A DNA stretch of 64,000 bases from Duganella lactea (GTDB lineage Bacteria; Pseudomonadota; Gammaproteobacteria; Burkholderiales; Burkholderiaceae_D): positions 1-64,000 of the forward strand of contig NZ_WWCP01000022.1 in assembly GCF_009857505.1 (NCBI RefSeq), given 5' to 3'. The notes beneath the pieces were generated by a model. The model made no database searches and was not told the origin of the DNA. It worked only from the letters and a program-made list of their open reading frames with translations. A program made the translations under genes and the position numbers. Positions 37,842-47,774 of this stretch are shown here, piece after piece. The stretch's first letter is position 1; the number at the start of each line of letters is the position of its first letter.

Positions 37842-37900
37842 CGTCGTCGCGTCGGCACGTCGTCCCGGCGTCCGCCGGAACGACTCCGCTTATTTCTCGG

Positions 37901-39403
37901 TTACTTCTCGGCCTTGGCAGTCGGGCGCAGCGAGATGAAGCGTGTATTACCATCACGCAGCACCAACAACACCGACGGCTTCTTCGGATCCAACTTGGCC
38001 ACGGCCGCATTGAACTGCTTCGCGTCCTTGACCTCGATGTTGTTCAGCTGCAGCAGCACATCGCCCTCATCCAGACCGGCGCCTTCCGCCACCCCCTCGG
38101 CATCCACCACCACCACACCGCCATTGACGCCCAGATCCTTCTTCTGCGCGGCGCTGAGGTCATCCACCTTCAGCCCCAGCGCATTGGCCTTGGCCGGCTC
38201 GACCTTGTCGGCGCCCTTGCCTTTCGCGCCCTTGGCATTCTTGTCGCCATCGAGCTCAGCCACGGTCACCGGCAGCGTCAGCTCGGCACCCTTGCGCCAC
38301 ACGGTCACGGTCGCCTTGCTATCCAGCGCCGTCTCACCCACCAGACGCGGCAGATCGCTGGAACGGGCCACTGGCTTGCCGTTGAACTTCAGGATGATGT
38401 CGCCGGCCTTGATGCCGGTCTTGTCCGCGGGACCGCCCGGCTCGACCATCGACACCTCGGCGCCCTGCGCCGACTTCAGGCCCAGCGACTCCGCCACTTC
38501 CTTGTTGACTTCGCTGATCTGCACACCAATGCGGCCACGGGTGACCTTGCCGGATTTCTTCAGCTGGTCGGACACCCGCATCGCCTCATTGATCGGCACC
38601 GCGAACGAAATACCGTTCGAGCCACCCGACAACGTGGCGATCTGCGAGTTAATGCCGATCACCTCGCCGCGCATATTGATCAGCGGGCCACCCGAGTTGC
38701 CCGGATTGACCGCCACGTCCGACTGGATCAGCGGCAGGTATTCGCCGGTATCGCGCGCCTTGGCCGAAATGATGCCGGCGGTGACGGTGTTCTCCAGGTT
38801 GAACGGCGAGCCGATCGCGATCACCCATTCGCCGGCGCGGATCTTGTCCGAATCGCCCATCGCCAGGAATGGCAGCTTGTCGCCCTCGATTTTCAGCACC
38901 GCCACGTCGGTGCGGGCGTCGGCACCCAGCACCTTGGCCTTGAACTCGCGCTTGTCGGTCAGCGTGACGAACACCTCGTCGGCACCATCCACCACGTGGG
39001 CGTTGGTCATCACATAGCCGTCGGCCGACAGAATGAAGCCGGAACCGACGCCGCGGTTGACCGGCTCGTCGGATGGCGCGCCACGGCGCTGGCCGCGGCC
39101 ATTGGGCGCCGCACCCGGCGGCAACTGCCCGCCGAAGAAGCGGCGCAGGAATTCCTGCATGTCCTCATCGCCTTGCGCGCCTTGCGCACCGCGCTGCAAC
39201 TGTTTCGGGCGTTCGGTGGTGCGGATATTGACCACCGCCGGGCCAACGCGGTCGACCAGATCGGCGAAGTCCGGCAGGCCGATCACGGCGCCGGTGACCG
39301 GCGACGCCGCCGTCGCCGGCGTCATTCCCAGGGACATCCATAAGCTTGCGCCGAGTACCAGCGCGGACAGCGTGTTACGACCAGCAGAGAAGTTATTTTT
39401 CAT
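37901..39403 (-). CDS. DegP/MucD-type periplasmic serine protease
   Basis: 500 aa. A signal peptide ends near TAAS (residue 33). The trypsin-like domain has a full triad: His136 (TNAHVV), Asp166 (ARTDVAVL) and Ser237 (NPGNSGGPL). Two PDZ domains follow (about 285-375 and 400-495). It degrades or refolds damaged envelope proteins, and in many bacteria it is part of the sigma-E operon. It follows rseA by 130 nt. A Gly/Arg-rich loop (QLPPGAAPNGRGQRRGAP) lies between the leader region and the protease core. Confidence 0.94.
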   Translation of the reverse strand: MKNNFSAGRNTLSALVLGASLWMSLGMTPATAASPVTGAVIGLPDFADLVDRVGPAVVNIRTTERPKQLQRGAQGAQGDEDMQEFLRRFFGGQLPPGAAPNGRGQRRGAPSDEPVNRGVGSGFILSADGYVMTNAHVVDGADEVFVTLTDKREFKAKVLGADARTDVAVLKIEGDKLPFLAMGDSDKIRAGEWVIAIGSPFNLENTVTAGIISAKARDTGEYLPLIQSDVAVNPGNSGGPLINMRGEVIGINSQIATLSGGSNGISFAVPINEAMRVSDQLKKSGKVTRGRIGVQISEVNKEVAESLGLKSAQGAEVSMVEPGGPADKTGIKAGDIILKFNGKPVARSSDLPRLVGETALDSKATVTVWRKGAELTLPVTVAELDGDKNAKGAKGKGADKVEPAKANALGLKVDDLSAAQKKDLGVNGGVVVVDAEGVAEGAGLDEGDVLLQLNNIEVKDAKQFNAAVAKLDPKKPSVLLVLRDGNTRFISLRPTAKAEK

Positions 39404-39533
39404 GGAGTATCGATCTCTTCTTTAAAGTTCAGGATGCAATCGCCCTGCACGTGGCGTGGCGCGACGTGAGGCTAGCACATGGTAAGCGAAAATCGCCGTT
39501 CCGTATGTGCAATATGATGCTAACGCCGTGTGC

Positions 39534-39821
39534 TTAAGGGAAAATGATGGCTACCGGCTGAACTTCAAGGCCGGCATCGGCCGGCGCATAGGCCGGCTCG
39601 GCCGCCAGCCGCGCCGCCATGCGGACGCTGAAATCAGCGCGCAGGTCGGCGCCGGGCGTGCCGCGCAGCACGTCGCCCGTCAGGTGGTAGGCGCGCCAGG
39701 CATGCCGCCCGGCGTCGGTGTCGAGGGCGGCAAAAGCCAGCTCACGCTCACTGTCGGGCAATTCGCCATCGGTCAGTGCCGAGATATGTTCACGCAGTTT
39801 TTTATCGGTGTCCATTCGCAT
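39534..39821 (-). CDS. rseA: short RseA-type anti-sigma-E protein (N-terminal domain only)
   Basis: 95 aa. The sequence LREHISALTDGELPDSERELAF, quoted here in part, and WRAYHLTGDVLRG match the RseA N-terminal domain that binds sigma-E. After residue about 75 there is no hydrophobic helix; the protein ends in EVQPVAIIFP. The usual RseA has a membrane helix and a periplasmic domain that is cut in response to envelope stress, so this version cannot be controlled that way as read. It lies 52 nt after rpoE. There is no rseB before the degP-like gene. A frameshift or assembly error that removes the C-terminus should be ruled out. Confidence 0.8.
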   Translation of the reverse strand: MRMDTDKKLREHISALTDGELPDSERELAFAALDTDAGRHAWRAYHLTGDVLRGTPGADLRADFSVRMAARLAAEPAYAPADAGLEVQPVAIIFP

Positions 39822-39873
39822 CCCGCCATCATAAATTGCCGGCCGTCATCATCATTAACGCATCATTGCTGCG

Positions 39874-40476
39874 TTACCAGCGCTTGTCAACCGGCATATC
39901 CAGTAAAGGCCGCAGTTTTTCAGCGATGACTTCGCGGGCGCGAAAGATACGGCTGCGCACCGTGCCGATGGGACAAGCCATGATGTCGGAAATCTCCTCA
40001 TAGCTCAGCCCCTCGATCTCGCGCAGGGCGATCGCGGTGCGCAGGTCCACTGGCAAGGCGTCCATGGCCGCGTTGACGGTCTGGGCGATCTGCTTGCTGG
40101 CCAGCATGGACTCCGGCGTATTGATGTCGCGCAAATGCTCGCCATCGTTGAAACCTTCGGCTTGTTCGGCATCGGTGTCGGTCGAGGTGGGCGTGCGCCG
40201 TCCCTGCGTCGCCAGGTGGTTCTTGGCGGTATTGATACCGATGCGGTACAGCCAGGTGTAGAAGGCCGAATCGCCGCGGAAATGCCGCAACGCCCGGTAT
40301 GCCTTGATAAAGGTCTCCTGCACCACGTCCTCCGCTTCGGTAGGGTCGTGCACGATACGCGATAGCAGACGCATCAGCCGGCGTTGGTACTTCGCCACCA
40401 GCAAATCAAACGCCTGCTTCTCGCCATCCCGTACCCGCTCGACCAGCAACTGGTCACACTCGCGTTCTGTCGTCAC
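39874..40476 (-). CDS. rpoE: RNA polymerase sigma factor RpoE
   Basis: 200 aa from a GTG at 40476 (encoded TTERECDQLLVERVRDGEKQ follows), with GAGGAA 8 nt upstream; the frame extends further, but the product length here equals that of typical RpoE. Region 2 has VVQETFIKAYRAL and FYTWLYRIGINTAKN; region 4 has LREIEGLSYEEISDIMACPI followed by GTVRSRIFRARE. It directs transcription of the envelope-stress regulon. A sigma-E-like promoter lies just upstream, so autoregulation is likely. Downstream are the short rseA and the degP-like gene. Confidence 0.95.
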   Translation of the reverse strand: MTTERECDQLLVERVRDGEKQAFDLLVAKYQRRLMRLLSRIVHDPTEAEDVVQETFIKAYRALRHFRGDSAFYTWLYRIGINTAKNHLATQGRRTPTSTDTDAEQAEGFNDGEHLRDINTPESMLASKQIAQTVNAAMDALPVDLRTAIALREIEGLSYEEISDIMACPIGTVRSRIFRAREVIAEKLRPLLDMPVDKRW

Positions 40477-40528
40477 TCCTGCATTCCTCGGTGGCCTGCA
40501 GCGCTGCCGATATCTGTAGCCATATGCT

Positions 40529-40555
40529 ATAGAGTTAGCCCGCTGCAAGAAGTTC
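40529..40555 (-). promoter_or_regulatory. sigma-E-type promoter of rpoE
   Basis: On the minus strand GAACTT (40550-40555) and TCTAT (40529-40533) are separated by 16 nt, close to the sigma-E consensus GGAACTT-N15/16-TCnnA. It lies 53 nt upstream of the GTG and just at the end of the preceding gene. Confidence 0.6.
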
Positions 40556-40979
40556 AACCTGCCGGTGTGTTTATTTCGGTGTGCGCCACGGCGCGGCATG
40601 CCAGCGCCACTGCCCGCCACTCGGCGGCGGCCACGCTATCGGGCAACACCGCCACCACCTGCGGCTTGCCGGCCGCGTCGCTCAGGCGCAGCAATAGCAA
40701 GCGCGGCCATAAAGTCGAGCCGCCCAGCAGGCGCTGCGCACCGTCGTTGTGCTGGTATACCGCCAGCCGCACATGGCCGACACCGGATATATCAAGCCGA
40801 TGCGCGATAGCCGGCGGACGACCGCACAGCCAGGCCAGCGCGCCGGCCAGCAAACACAACAACGGTGCCAGAACGCCGGGGCAAACGGCGGCGGACGCCA
40901 TCACGCAACAGCACAAGCCGGCATGCGCAACGCGCAAGCCACGCGAGGGGCGAACGATGACAGACACCGCGATCGACAT
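40554..40979 (-). CDS. small membrane protein, YgfX/CptA-like (tentative)
   Basis: 141 aa from the ATG at 40979. The N-terminal half has two hydrophobic helices (about 18-38 and 41-55), followed by a soluble part with GVGHVRLAVYQHNDGAQRLL and WPRLLLLRLSDAAGKPQVVAVLPDS. The layout resembles YgfX/CptA-type proteins, which often lie near rpoE or fabF in betaproteobacteria. Assignment rests on topology and position, not on a diagnostic motif. Its stop overlaps the -35 of the rpoE promoter. Confidence 0.55.
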   Translation of the reverse strand: MSIAVSVIVRPSRGLRVAHAGLCCCVMASAAVCPGVLAPLLCLLAGALAWLCGRPPAIAHRLDISGVGHVRLAVYQHNDGAQRLLGGSTLWPRLLLLRLSDAAGKPQVVAVLPDSVAAAEWRAVALACRAVAHTEINTPAG

Positions 40980-41135
40980 GACGCCAGCACCACAAACACA
41001 TGAATTTAAAAACGGGAAGTACCTCGTGGAAGCGCCGGCCGGGAGGCCGGGCAATTCAGGCGCCAGCGAGTGCCGGCGCCGAATTCTCGCTCACCTTGAT
41101 TGGACAAGGCGCGACGAGAATTAGTTCAAACTTTT

Positions 41136-42383
41136 TTAGACTTTACCGAAGACCAGGCTGCCGTTGGTGCCGCCGAAGCCGAACGAGTTTTTGACCGCAT
41201 ACTCGATCTTCATGTCGCGCGCCGTGTTGGCAACGAAGTCCAGATCGCACGCCGGGTCCTGGTTGAAGATGTTGATGGTCGGCGGCGACACCTGATGGTG
41301 TACCGCCAGTACCGTAAACACCGACTCCAGGCCGCCCGCGCCACCCAGCAGGTGACCGGTCATCGACTTGGTCGAATTGACCACCAGCTTCCTGGCGTGG
41401 TCGCCGAACGTCCGCTTGATGCCCTGCACTTCGGCCACGTCGCCTTGCGGCGTCGAGGTGCCGTGCGCGTTCACATAGTGCACCTGATCCGGATTGATGC
41501 CGGCGTCGCGCAGCGCGGCTTGCGCCGACTTGCTGCCACCGCTGCCATCTTCCAGAGGCGAGGTCATGTGATAGGCGTCGGCGCTCATGCCGAAACCGAG
41601 CACTTCAGCGTAGATCTTGGCGCCGCGCGCCTTGGCGTGTTCGTACTCTTCGAGCACCATCACGCCGGCGCCCTCGCCCAGCACGAAACCGTCGCGGTCC
41701 GTATCCCATGGACGGGACGCGGTGGCCGGGTCGTCGTTGCGCGACGACAGCGCCTTGGCCGAGGCGAAACCGCCCAGACCCAGTGGCGACACGGTCGATT
41801 CGGCGCCGCCGGCGATCATCACATCGGCATCGCCGTACTCGATCATGCGAGCGGCGGCGCCGATGCAGTGCAGGCCGGTGGTGCAAGCCGTCACGATCGA
41901 CAGATTAGGGCCGCGCATGCCGTACTTGATCGACAGGTTGCCCGAGATCATGTTGATGATCGAGGCCGGGACGAAGAACGGCGAGATACGGCGCGGACCG
42001 CGCTTGTCGTAGTCTTCCTTCTGCTCTTCGATCATCGGCAGACCGCCGATGCCGGAACCGACGATCACGCCGATGCGGTCGGCGTTCTCTTCGGTGACAA
42101 CCAGGCCGGAGTCGTTCACAGCTTGAATGCCGGCCGCCATGCCGTAATGGATGAAGGTATCCATATGGCGGGCTTCCTTCGCGGAGATATAGTCCTCGAT
42201 GTTGAAGCCTTTGACTTCGCCGGCAAAGCGGGTGCTGAAAGCTGTTGCGTCAAACTTGGTGATGGTGGCAATGCCGGATTTGCCCTCGACGGCAGCGGCC
42301 CACGAATCGGCAATGTTATTGCCGATCGGAGTCACGGCGCCCAGGCCGGTAATGACAACACGACGGTTTTTAGAACCTCTCAA
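41136..42383 (-). CDS. fabF: beta-ketoacyl-ACP synthase II
   Basis: 415 aa. Catalytic Cys167 (VTACTTGLH), His307 ([13 protein letters not shown]) and His344 ([16 protein letters not shown]) are all present. It elongates acyl-ACP with malonyl-ACP. The start is a TTG at 42383, supported by an AGGAGAA site 5 nt upstream and by family alignment ([15 protein letters not shown]). It follows acpP by 30 nt, the usual order. Confidence 0.96.
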   Translation of the reverse strand: MRGSKNRRVVITGLGAVTPIGNNIADSWAAAVEGKSGIATITKFDATAFSTRFAGEVKGFNIEDYISAKEARHMDTFIHYGMAAGIQAVNDSGLVVTEENADRIGVIVGSGIGGLPMIEEQKEDYDKRGPRRISPFFVPASIINMISGNLSIKYGMRGPNLSIVTACTTGLHCIGAAARMIEYGDADVMIAGGAESTVSPLGLGGFASAKALSSRNDDPATASRPWDTDRDGFVLGEGAGVMVLEEYEHAKARGAKIYAEVLGFGMSADAYHMTSPLEDGSGGSKSAQAALRDAGINPDQVHYVNAHGTSTPQGDVAEVQGIKRTFGDHARKLVVNSTKSMTGHLLGGAGGLESVFTVLAVHHQVSPPTINIFNQDPACDLDFVANTARDMKIEYAVKNSFGFGGTNGSLVFGKV

Positions 42384-42413
42384 GCGATTCTCCTAGAGTC
42401 GATCGGGCGGGTA

Positions 42414-42653
42414 TTACGCCTTGACGTGCGCGGTAGCGTAGTCGATCGCTTGCTGCACGGTGGTGATTTTCTCTGCTTGTTCGTCAGGGATTTCCATTTC
42501 GAACTCGTCTTCCAGGGCCATCACCAGTTCCACGGTGTCCAGCGAGTCAGCGCCCAGATCATCGACGAACGACGATTCGGTTTTGATGTCTGCTTCGGCG
42601 ACGCCCAGTTGTTCAGCGACGATTTTCTTAACGCGTTGTTCGATATCCGACAT
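42414..42653 (-). CDS. acpP: acyl carrier protein
   Basis: 79 aa. The phosphopantetheine attachment site is Ser37 in [11 protein letters not shown]. The protein is acidic and helical as expected. It carries growing fatty acids in the cytoplasm. 143 nt separate it from fabG, enough for its own promoter, which is commonly needed for the high expression of ACP. Confidence 0.98.
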   Translation of the reverse strand: MSDIEQRVKKIVAEQLGVAEADIKTESSFVDDLGADSLDTVELVMALEDEFEMEIPDEQAEKITTVQQAIDYATAHVKA

Positions 42654-42796
42654 GTTATGGCTCCATTTGTTTGTTACGGAAAGCGCGCATTTTATCAGGT
42701 TTGCGCACTGAAAAACTAATTTCGGTGAGTGCTGCTAAATATACCGAAATCACACTTAAAAGAGTTGAATGGGCATTTATTTCGCGCCCATCCGCG

Positions 42797-43543
42797 TCAG
42801 TTCATATACATACCGCCGTTCACGTGGAGGGTGGCGCCGGTAATATAAGCGGCTTGCGGCGACGCCAGGAAAGCGACCGCCGCGGCGATGTCCTCTGGCT
42901 TGCCGAGGCGCGCCAATGGAATCTGGGTCAGCAAGGCGGCGTGCTGCTCTTCGCCCAGCGCCTTGGTCATGTCGGTATCGATAAAGCCCGGCGCCACACT
43001 GTTGACGGTGATGTTGCGGCTGCCGATTTCACGCGCCAGCGCGCGGGTCATGCCCTCGACGCCGGCTTTGGCGGCGGCGTAATTCATCTGGCCCGGATTG
43101 CCCGACGAGGCCACCACCGAGGTGATGTTGATGATGCGGCCGGTCTTGGCCTTCATCATGCCGCGCAGCACGGCGCGCGACAGGCGGCCGACCGAACTCA
43201 GGTTGGTGGCGATGACGCTCTCCCACTCTTCATCTTTCATGCGCATCGCCAGATTGTCCTGGGTGATGCCGGCGTTGTTGACCAGGATGCCCACGGCGCC
43301 ATAGGTCTTGCCGATGTCGTCGATGATGGCGGCGCACGCTTCGGCGTTGGTGACGTTCAGCACCATGCCCTTGCCTGCGTCAACGCCGATCTCGGCCAGG
43401 TAAGCGGAAATGGCCTCGGCGCCGGCCTCGGTGGTGGCGGTGCCGATCACTTTCGCGCCCTGGCGCGCCAGCTCCTGGGCAATCGCCTTGCCGATGCCGC
43501 GCGATGCGCCCGTTACCAGGGCGACTTGATTTGCTAAAGTCAT
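42797..43543 (-). CDS. fabG: 3-oxoacyl-ACP reductase
   Basis: 248 aa, short-chain dehydrogenase. NADPH motif TGASRGIGKA (11-20), NNAG (89-92), catalytic Ser142, Tyr155 and Lys159 (NYAAAKAG). It performs the first reduction in each elongation cycle. Position between fabD (48 nt upstream) and acpP confirms the fatty-acid role over other members of this large family. Confidence 0.97.
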   Translation of the reverse strand: MTLANQVALVTGASRGIGKAIAQELARQGAKVIGTATTEAGAEAISAYLAEIGVDAGKGMVLNVTNAEACAAIIDDIGKTYGAVGILVNNAGITQDNLAMRMKDEEWESVIATNLSSVGRLSRAVLRGMMKAKTGRIINITSVVASSGNPGQMNYAAAKAGVEGMTRALAREIGSRNITVNSVAPGFIDTDMTKALGEEQHAALLTQIPLARLGKPEDIAAAVAFLASPQAAYITGATLHVNGGMYMN

Positions 43544-43591
43544 GTAAATCCTTCTACAGTAAATTCCGAGTGTGCCTGAAAGCGCAAACGA

Positions 43592-44527
43592 TTATTTGAG
43601 CTTGCTCAATACGGTGTCCAGCGAGACCTGGTCGAAGATGGCATCGCCCGCCAGATTGCCGTCTATGCGCTTGGTTAAGCCCATCAGTACCTTGCCCGGA
43701 CCGCACTCGACCACATCGACGACGCCGCCGGCGGCGATCTTCTGCACCGTTTCGACCCAGCGCACCGGCGCGGCGGCCTGGCGCACCAGCGCGTCCTTGA
43801 TCGCGGCCGGATCGCTCAGCACGGCAACATCGACGTTGTTGATCAGCGGGATCTGCGGTGCCGCGAAATGGATATCGGCCAGATAGTCGCGCAGACGGTC
43901 CGACGCCGGCTTCAGCAGCGACGAGTGGAACGGCGCCGACACCGGCAGTTTCATGGCGCGCTTGGCGCCCTTGCCTTTGGCGATGTCGCAGGCGCGCTCA
44001 ACGGCGGCGGTATCACCGGCGATGACCACTTGCGCCGGCGCGTTGAAGTTGACCGCCTCGACCACGCCACCGGCGGCGGCGGCTTCGGCGCAGGCGGCGC
44101 GCACGTCGTCATCCGACAGGCCCAGCACCACGGCCATCGTGCCCTGACCGACCGGCACGGCTTCCTGCATCGCTTGCGCGCGGAAGCGCACCAGCGGCAC
44201 CGCATCCTTGAAAGCGATCACACCGGCAGCCACCAGCGCCGAGTATTCGCCCAGGCTGTGGCCGGCCACGACCGACGGCAGCGGACCGCCGGCGGCGACC
44301 CACGCGCGGTAGGTGGCGACGGCGGCGGTCAGCATCACCGGCTGGGTGTTGGTGGTCAGGTCCAGCTCTTCTTTCGGACCTTCGGCGATCAGTTTGCCGA
44401 GGTCGAAGCCCAGGGCCGCAGACGCCTCAGCGACGGTCTGCGCCACCACCGGGTTATCGGCGAAACCGTTCAGCATGCCGATCGCTTGCGAACCTTGGCC
44501 CGGGAATACAAAAGCAAATTTAGTCAT
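43592..44527 (-). CDS. fabD: malonyl-CoA:ACP transacylase
   Basis: 311 aa. GQGSQAIGM (10-18) and nucleophile Ser91 in AGHSLGEYSALV are clear, with the second catalytic His in PVSAPFHSSLL. It loads malonyl groups onto ACP. It is 93 nt downstream of fabH. Confidence 0.97.
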   Translation of the reverse strand: MTKFAFVFPGQGSQAIGMLNGFADNPVVAQTVAEASAALGFDLGKLIAEGPKEELDLTTNTQPVMLTAAVATYRAWVAAGGPLPSVVAGHSLGEYSALVAAGVIAFKDAVPLVRFRAQAMQEAVPVGQGTMAVVLGLSDDDVRAACAEAAAAGGVVEAVNFNAPAQVVIAGDTAAVERACDIAKGKGAKRAMKLPVSAPFHSSLLKPASDRLRDYLADIHFAAPQIPLINNVDVAVLSDPAAIKDALVRQAAAPVRWVETVQKIAAGGVVDVVECGPGKVLMGLTKRIDGNLAGDAIFDQVSLDTVLSKLK

Positions 44528-44620
44528 CGGTTTATCTCTTTAATTATTGGCAGCAAAGCTAGCATGCGAACATGACAGCACTGCTACGCCGAGCTCGTTA
44601 GAACTCTAATTCTAATTCAC

Positions 44621-45604
44621 TTAAAACTTGGCCAGCACAGCGCCCCAGGTGAAACCACCACCGACGCCTTCCATCATGATGTTCTGGCCAGGCTTGATGC
44701 GGCCATCGCGCACGGCGACGTCCAGCGCCAGCGGAATCGACGCGGCCGAGGTGTTGCCGTGCTGATCAACGGTGACCACCATTTTTTCCATCGGCAGCCC
44801 CAGCTTCTTGGCGGTGCTGCTCATGATGCGCAGATTGGCCTGGTGCGGGATCAGCCAGTCGATTTGTTCGGCCCGCATGTCGGCCTTTGCCAGCGCCTCG
44901 TCCGCCACTTTGGCCAGCACCGACACGGCCAGCTTGAACACCGCCGGGCCATCCATGTACAGATAGGCTTCGCCGGCGGTGGCGCCGCTGAACGAATGCG
45001 GCATGCACAGGATGCTGGAGTGACTGCCATCGGCATGCAGCGCGGTCGACAGGATGCCGGGCGCTTGCGACGCGGTCAGCACCACGGCGCCGGCGCCGTC
45101 GCCGAACAGCACGCAGGTGGTGCGGTCATTGAAATCGAGGATGCGGGAAAAGACTTCGGCGCCGATCACCAGCACATTCTTGTGCACACCGGCGCGGATG
45201 AAGGCGTCGGCGGTCGACAAGGCGTAGACGAAGCCGCTGCACACCGCCTGCACATCGACGGCGGCGCCGTGGTTGGTGATGCCCAGCTTTTGCTGCACGA
45301 CGCAGGCGGTGCTGGGGAAGCTGCCGAAGAAATCCGGGGTCGAGCTGGCCACGATGATCAGGTCGATATCATTGGGCTGCAAGCCCGCCATGTCCAGCGC
45401 GTTGTGGGCGGCATGCACCGCCAGATCGGACGATTTTTGCTCGGGCGCGGCGAAGTGGCGCGCCGCGATACCGCTGCGGGTCGTGATCCACTCGTCCGAA
45501 GTCTCGATACCCTTGGCCGCGAGTTGATCAGTCAGTTCCTGATTGGTCACACGCTTGGCCGGCAGATAGCTGCCGGTGCCGATAATTTTACTATACAGAG
45601 TCAT
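44621..45604 (-). CDS. fabH: beta-ketoacyl-ACP synthase III
   Basis: 327 aa. Catalytic Cys122 ([12 protein letters not shown]), His254 ([10 protein letters not shown]) and Asn284 ([10 protein letters not shown]) form the KASIII triad. It starts fatty-acid synthesis from acetyl-CoA and malonyl-ACP. It follows plsX by 16 nt. Confidence 0.97.
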   Translation of the reverse strand: MTLYSKIIGTGSYLPAKRVTNQELTDQLAAKGIETSDEWITTRSGIAARHFAAPEQKSSDLAVHAAHNALDMAGLQPNDIDLIIVASSTPDFFGSFPSTACVVQQKLGITNHGAAVDVQAVCSGFVYALSTADAFIRAGVHKNVLVIGAEVFSRILDFNDRTTCVLFGDGAGAVVLTASQAPGILSTALHADGSHSSILCMPHSFSGATAGEAYLYMDGPAVFKLAVSVLAKVADEALAKADMRAEQIDWLIPHQANLRIMSSTAKKLGLPMEKMVVTVDQHGNTSAASIPLALDVAVRDGRIKPGQNIMMEGVGGGFTWGAVLAKF

Positions 45605-45620
45605 GACGTTCTACCGTCCA

Positions 45621-46682
45621 CTAAAGAGTTGAGCTGGGTACTTCCGGCGTGTCAGTGTTGCGCGGCATCAGCTCGGTAATCAGGGTCGAAATATGCGGCA
45701 ACACGTCATTTTTTGCAGCATCATACGCCCGCTTGATCGCCCACTCAAAGGAATATGCGTCAGCGCCGCCATGGCTCTTGAACACCAATCCGCGCAGGCC
45801 CAGCAGGCTGGCGCCGTTGTAACGCGACGGCGACAAGCGTTTTTTGATGTTGTTGAGCGCGCCGCGACCGATCAGGGCGCTCAGCATGGTCAGCGGATTG
45901 CGGGTGAATTCGGATTTGACGGTGTCGGCAAAGAAGCGGGCCACGCCCTCCACCGCCTTCAGCGTGACGTTGCCGGTGAAGCCGTCGCACACCACGATGT
46001 CGGTGGTGCCTTTGAAGATGTCGTTGCCCTCGACGTTGCCGTGGAAGTTGAGCGCGCCGCGCTCGTGGTCGGCCTGCAGCAGCTTGCTGGTGGCCTTGAC
46101 CACGTCGTTGCCCTTGATGTCCTCGGTGCCGACGTTGAGCAGGCCAAGCGTCGGGCGGGCGATGTTTTCCATCGCCGAGACCAGCACCGAGCCCATGATG
46201 GCGAACTGGTGCAGGTGATGCGGTTCGCAGTCGACGTTGGCGCCCAGGTCCAGCATATAGGTCGGGCCGCCTTTTTGGTTGGGCATGATGCTGCAAATGG
46301 CCGGGCGGTCGACGCCGCTCATGGTCTTGAGCACGTAGCGGGCCACGGCCATCAGCGCGCCGGTGTTGCCGGCCGAGACCGAGGCCTGGGCCTTGCCGTC
46401 CTTGACTTGCTCGATGGCGACGCGCATCGACGAATCCTTCTTGCGGCGCAGCGCCACTTCGAGCGGATCGTCCATGGTGACTTGTTCGGAAGCGTGGACC
46501 ACGCTCAGGCGCGGGTGGGCCTCGGCATGGTGTTTCTTCAGTTCGGCGCGGATGACGTCTTCGAGACCAACCAGGATCAGCTCGGCATCAGGTTCGCGTT
46601 TGACGAAGGAAACAGCGGCGGGAATAGTGACTGACGGGCCATGATCGCCACCCATGCAGTCGATAGAAATTTTGATTGTCAT
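45621..46682 (-). CDS. plsX: phosphate acyltransferase PlsX
   Basis: 353 aa from the ATG at 46682 ([18 protein letters not shown]); an upstream ATG in frame adds 14 residues not typical of the family. [17 protein letters not shown] and [17 protein letters not shown] are characteristic. It makes acyl-phosphate from acyl-ACP for phospholipid synthesis. 146 nt downstream of rpmF, as in many bacteria. Confidence 0.96.
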   Translation of the reverse strand: MTIKISIDCMGGDHGPSVTIPAAVSFVKREPDAELILVGLEDVIRAELKKHHAEAHPRLSVVHASEQVTMDDPLEVALRRKKDSSMRVAIEQVKDGKAQASVSAGNTGALMAVARYVLKTMSGVDRPAICSIMPNQKGGPTYMLDLGANVDCEPHHLHQFAIMGSVLVSAMENIARPTLGLLNVGTEDIKGNDVVKATSKLLQADHERGALNFHGNVEGNDIFKGTTDIVVCDGFTGNVTLKAVEGVARFFADTVKSEFTRNPLTMLSALIGRGALNNIKKRLSPSRYNGASLLGLRGLVFKSHGGADAYSFEWAIKRAYDAAKNDVLPHISTLITELMPRNTDTPEVPSSTL

Positions 46683-46828
46683 TGTTATGGCAAGCGGCGG
46701 AAGCTCAACGTCGGCCATCCGCATTGAACATGACGGTGTGCAAAATCAGATTGCAGCCGCTTAAAAAAGAAAAAGCGATGCTACACAAGTCAGCACCGCC
46801 TGTTTCCGTGTCCAGCAAAAACGTTCGA

Positions 46829-47011
46829 TTACTCGTCGTTTTTGGTTTTCAGGACTTTACGACCACGGTAGAAGCCGTTAGGGCTGATGTGGTGACGCAG
46901 GTGGGTTTCACCGGTGGTTGGCTCGATGCCCAGTTGTGGAGCAACCAGGAAATCGTGCGAACGGTGCATACCGCGCTTCGATGGGGATTTTTTGTTCTGT
47001 TGAACTGCCAT
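46829..47011 (-). CDS. rpmF: 50S ribosomal protein L32
   Basis: 60 aa, [20 protein letters not shown] at the N-terminus, then [17 protein letters not shown]. Strongly basic and full length. The Cys zinc ligands found in some L32 versions are absent, so this is the zinc-independent form. It lies between yceD and plsX, the conserved order. Confidence 0.98.
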   Translation of the reverse strand: MAVQQNKKSPSKRGMHRSHDFLVAPQLGIEPTTGETHLRHHISPNGFYRGRKVLKTKNDE

Positions 47012-47152
47012 GTTAATGACTCCTAATACATAAGTTCTAAAATTCTAACACAATCGACCGGCATACATATGCGAATCGAGCCCTACTACATTGCACTACT
47101 CACTTGCCAAGACTCGATAAACACGCGTATTGACACGTCTGTTACACACTAC

Positions 47153-47650
47153 TTATTCGGATTTGAGGCTCTTCAGAGCGTCGAAGGGCGAGATTTTCTC
47201 GCTTTTCGCCTTGTCCAGCAGGCTGGCATCCGGGCAGACAGCGTGACGCGGCGATTGCGGCAAGGCCAGCAACGCTTCATCTTCCACCAGGTACATCAGC
47301 TCCATGCTGCGACTTCCAACGATCACGTCGATCGATTCGTCGTCGATCGTTTCTTCAATTTCGTCCGCCTGCTCATCATCCTTACCCAGCATCAGCACGG
47401 TCGACGAATCGAGGTGGTGGGCGTAAGGCTGCAGGCAGCGCTGGCAGACCAGCTGCACGGTGCCGTTGACCGACAGCGTCATCTGCGGGAAGCCCAGTTT
47501 GTGGGTCGTGCCCGCTACTTTCCAGGCGATCTCGCCGGAGGCGTCCGCGCACTCCTTGGCCAGACGGGTCAATTCAGCGACAGGCGTCGTGCCTGCCTGG
47601 CTGCTGTTGGTCCGACAGAACTCAAAGGTGTCGATCACAAAAGCATTCAT
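47153..47650 (-). CDS. YceD/DUF177 family protein
   Basis: 165 aa from the ATG at 47650 (MNAFVIDTFEFCRT); the longer frame start lies in a region shared with the maf promoter. A CQRCLQPY motif (two Cys, a possible metal site) and the acidic stretch LGKDDEQADEIEETIDDE mark DUF177. The family is linked with 23S rRNA accumulation in E. coli and plants. It is the first gene of the rpmF-fab cluster and divergent from maf. Confidence 0.92.
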   Translation of the reverse strand: MNAFVIDTFEFCRTNSSQAGTTPVAELTRLAKECADASGEIAWKVAGTTHKLGFPQMTLSVNGTVQLVCQRCLQPYAHHLDSSTVLMLGKDDEQADEIEETIDDESIDVIVGSRSMELMYLVEDEALLALPQSPRHAVCPDASLLDKAKSEKISPFDALKSLKSE

Positions 47651-47774
47651 TACAGAGTTTCCCCGGAAAACCTGCGATAATAGCAGGGTTTTCGCATTCA
47701 AGTCAAAGCCTTGGCGGTTTCGCGACATTTATATCGCTGAAATCACCGGCGACAGAGCATATAACATTCCCCTC

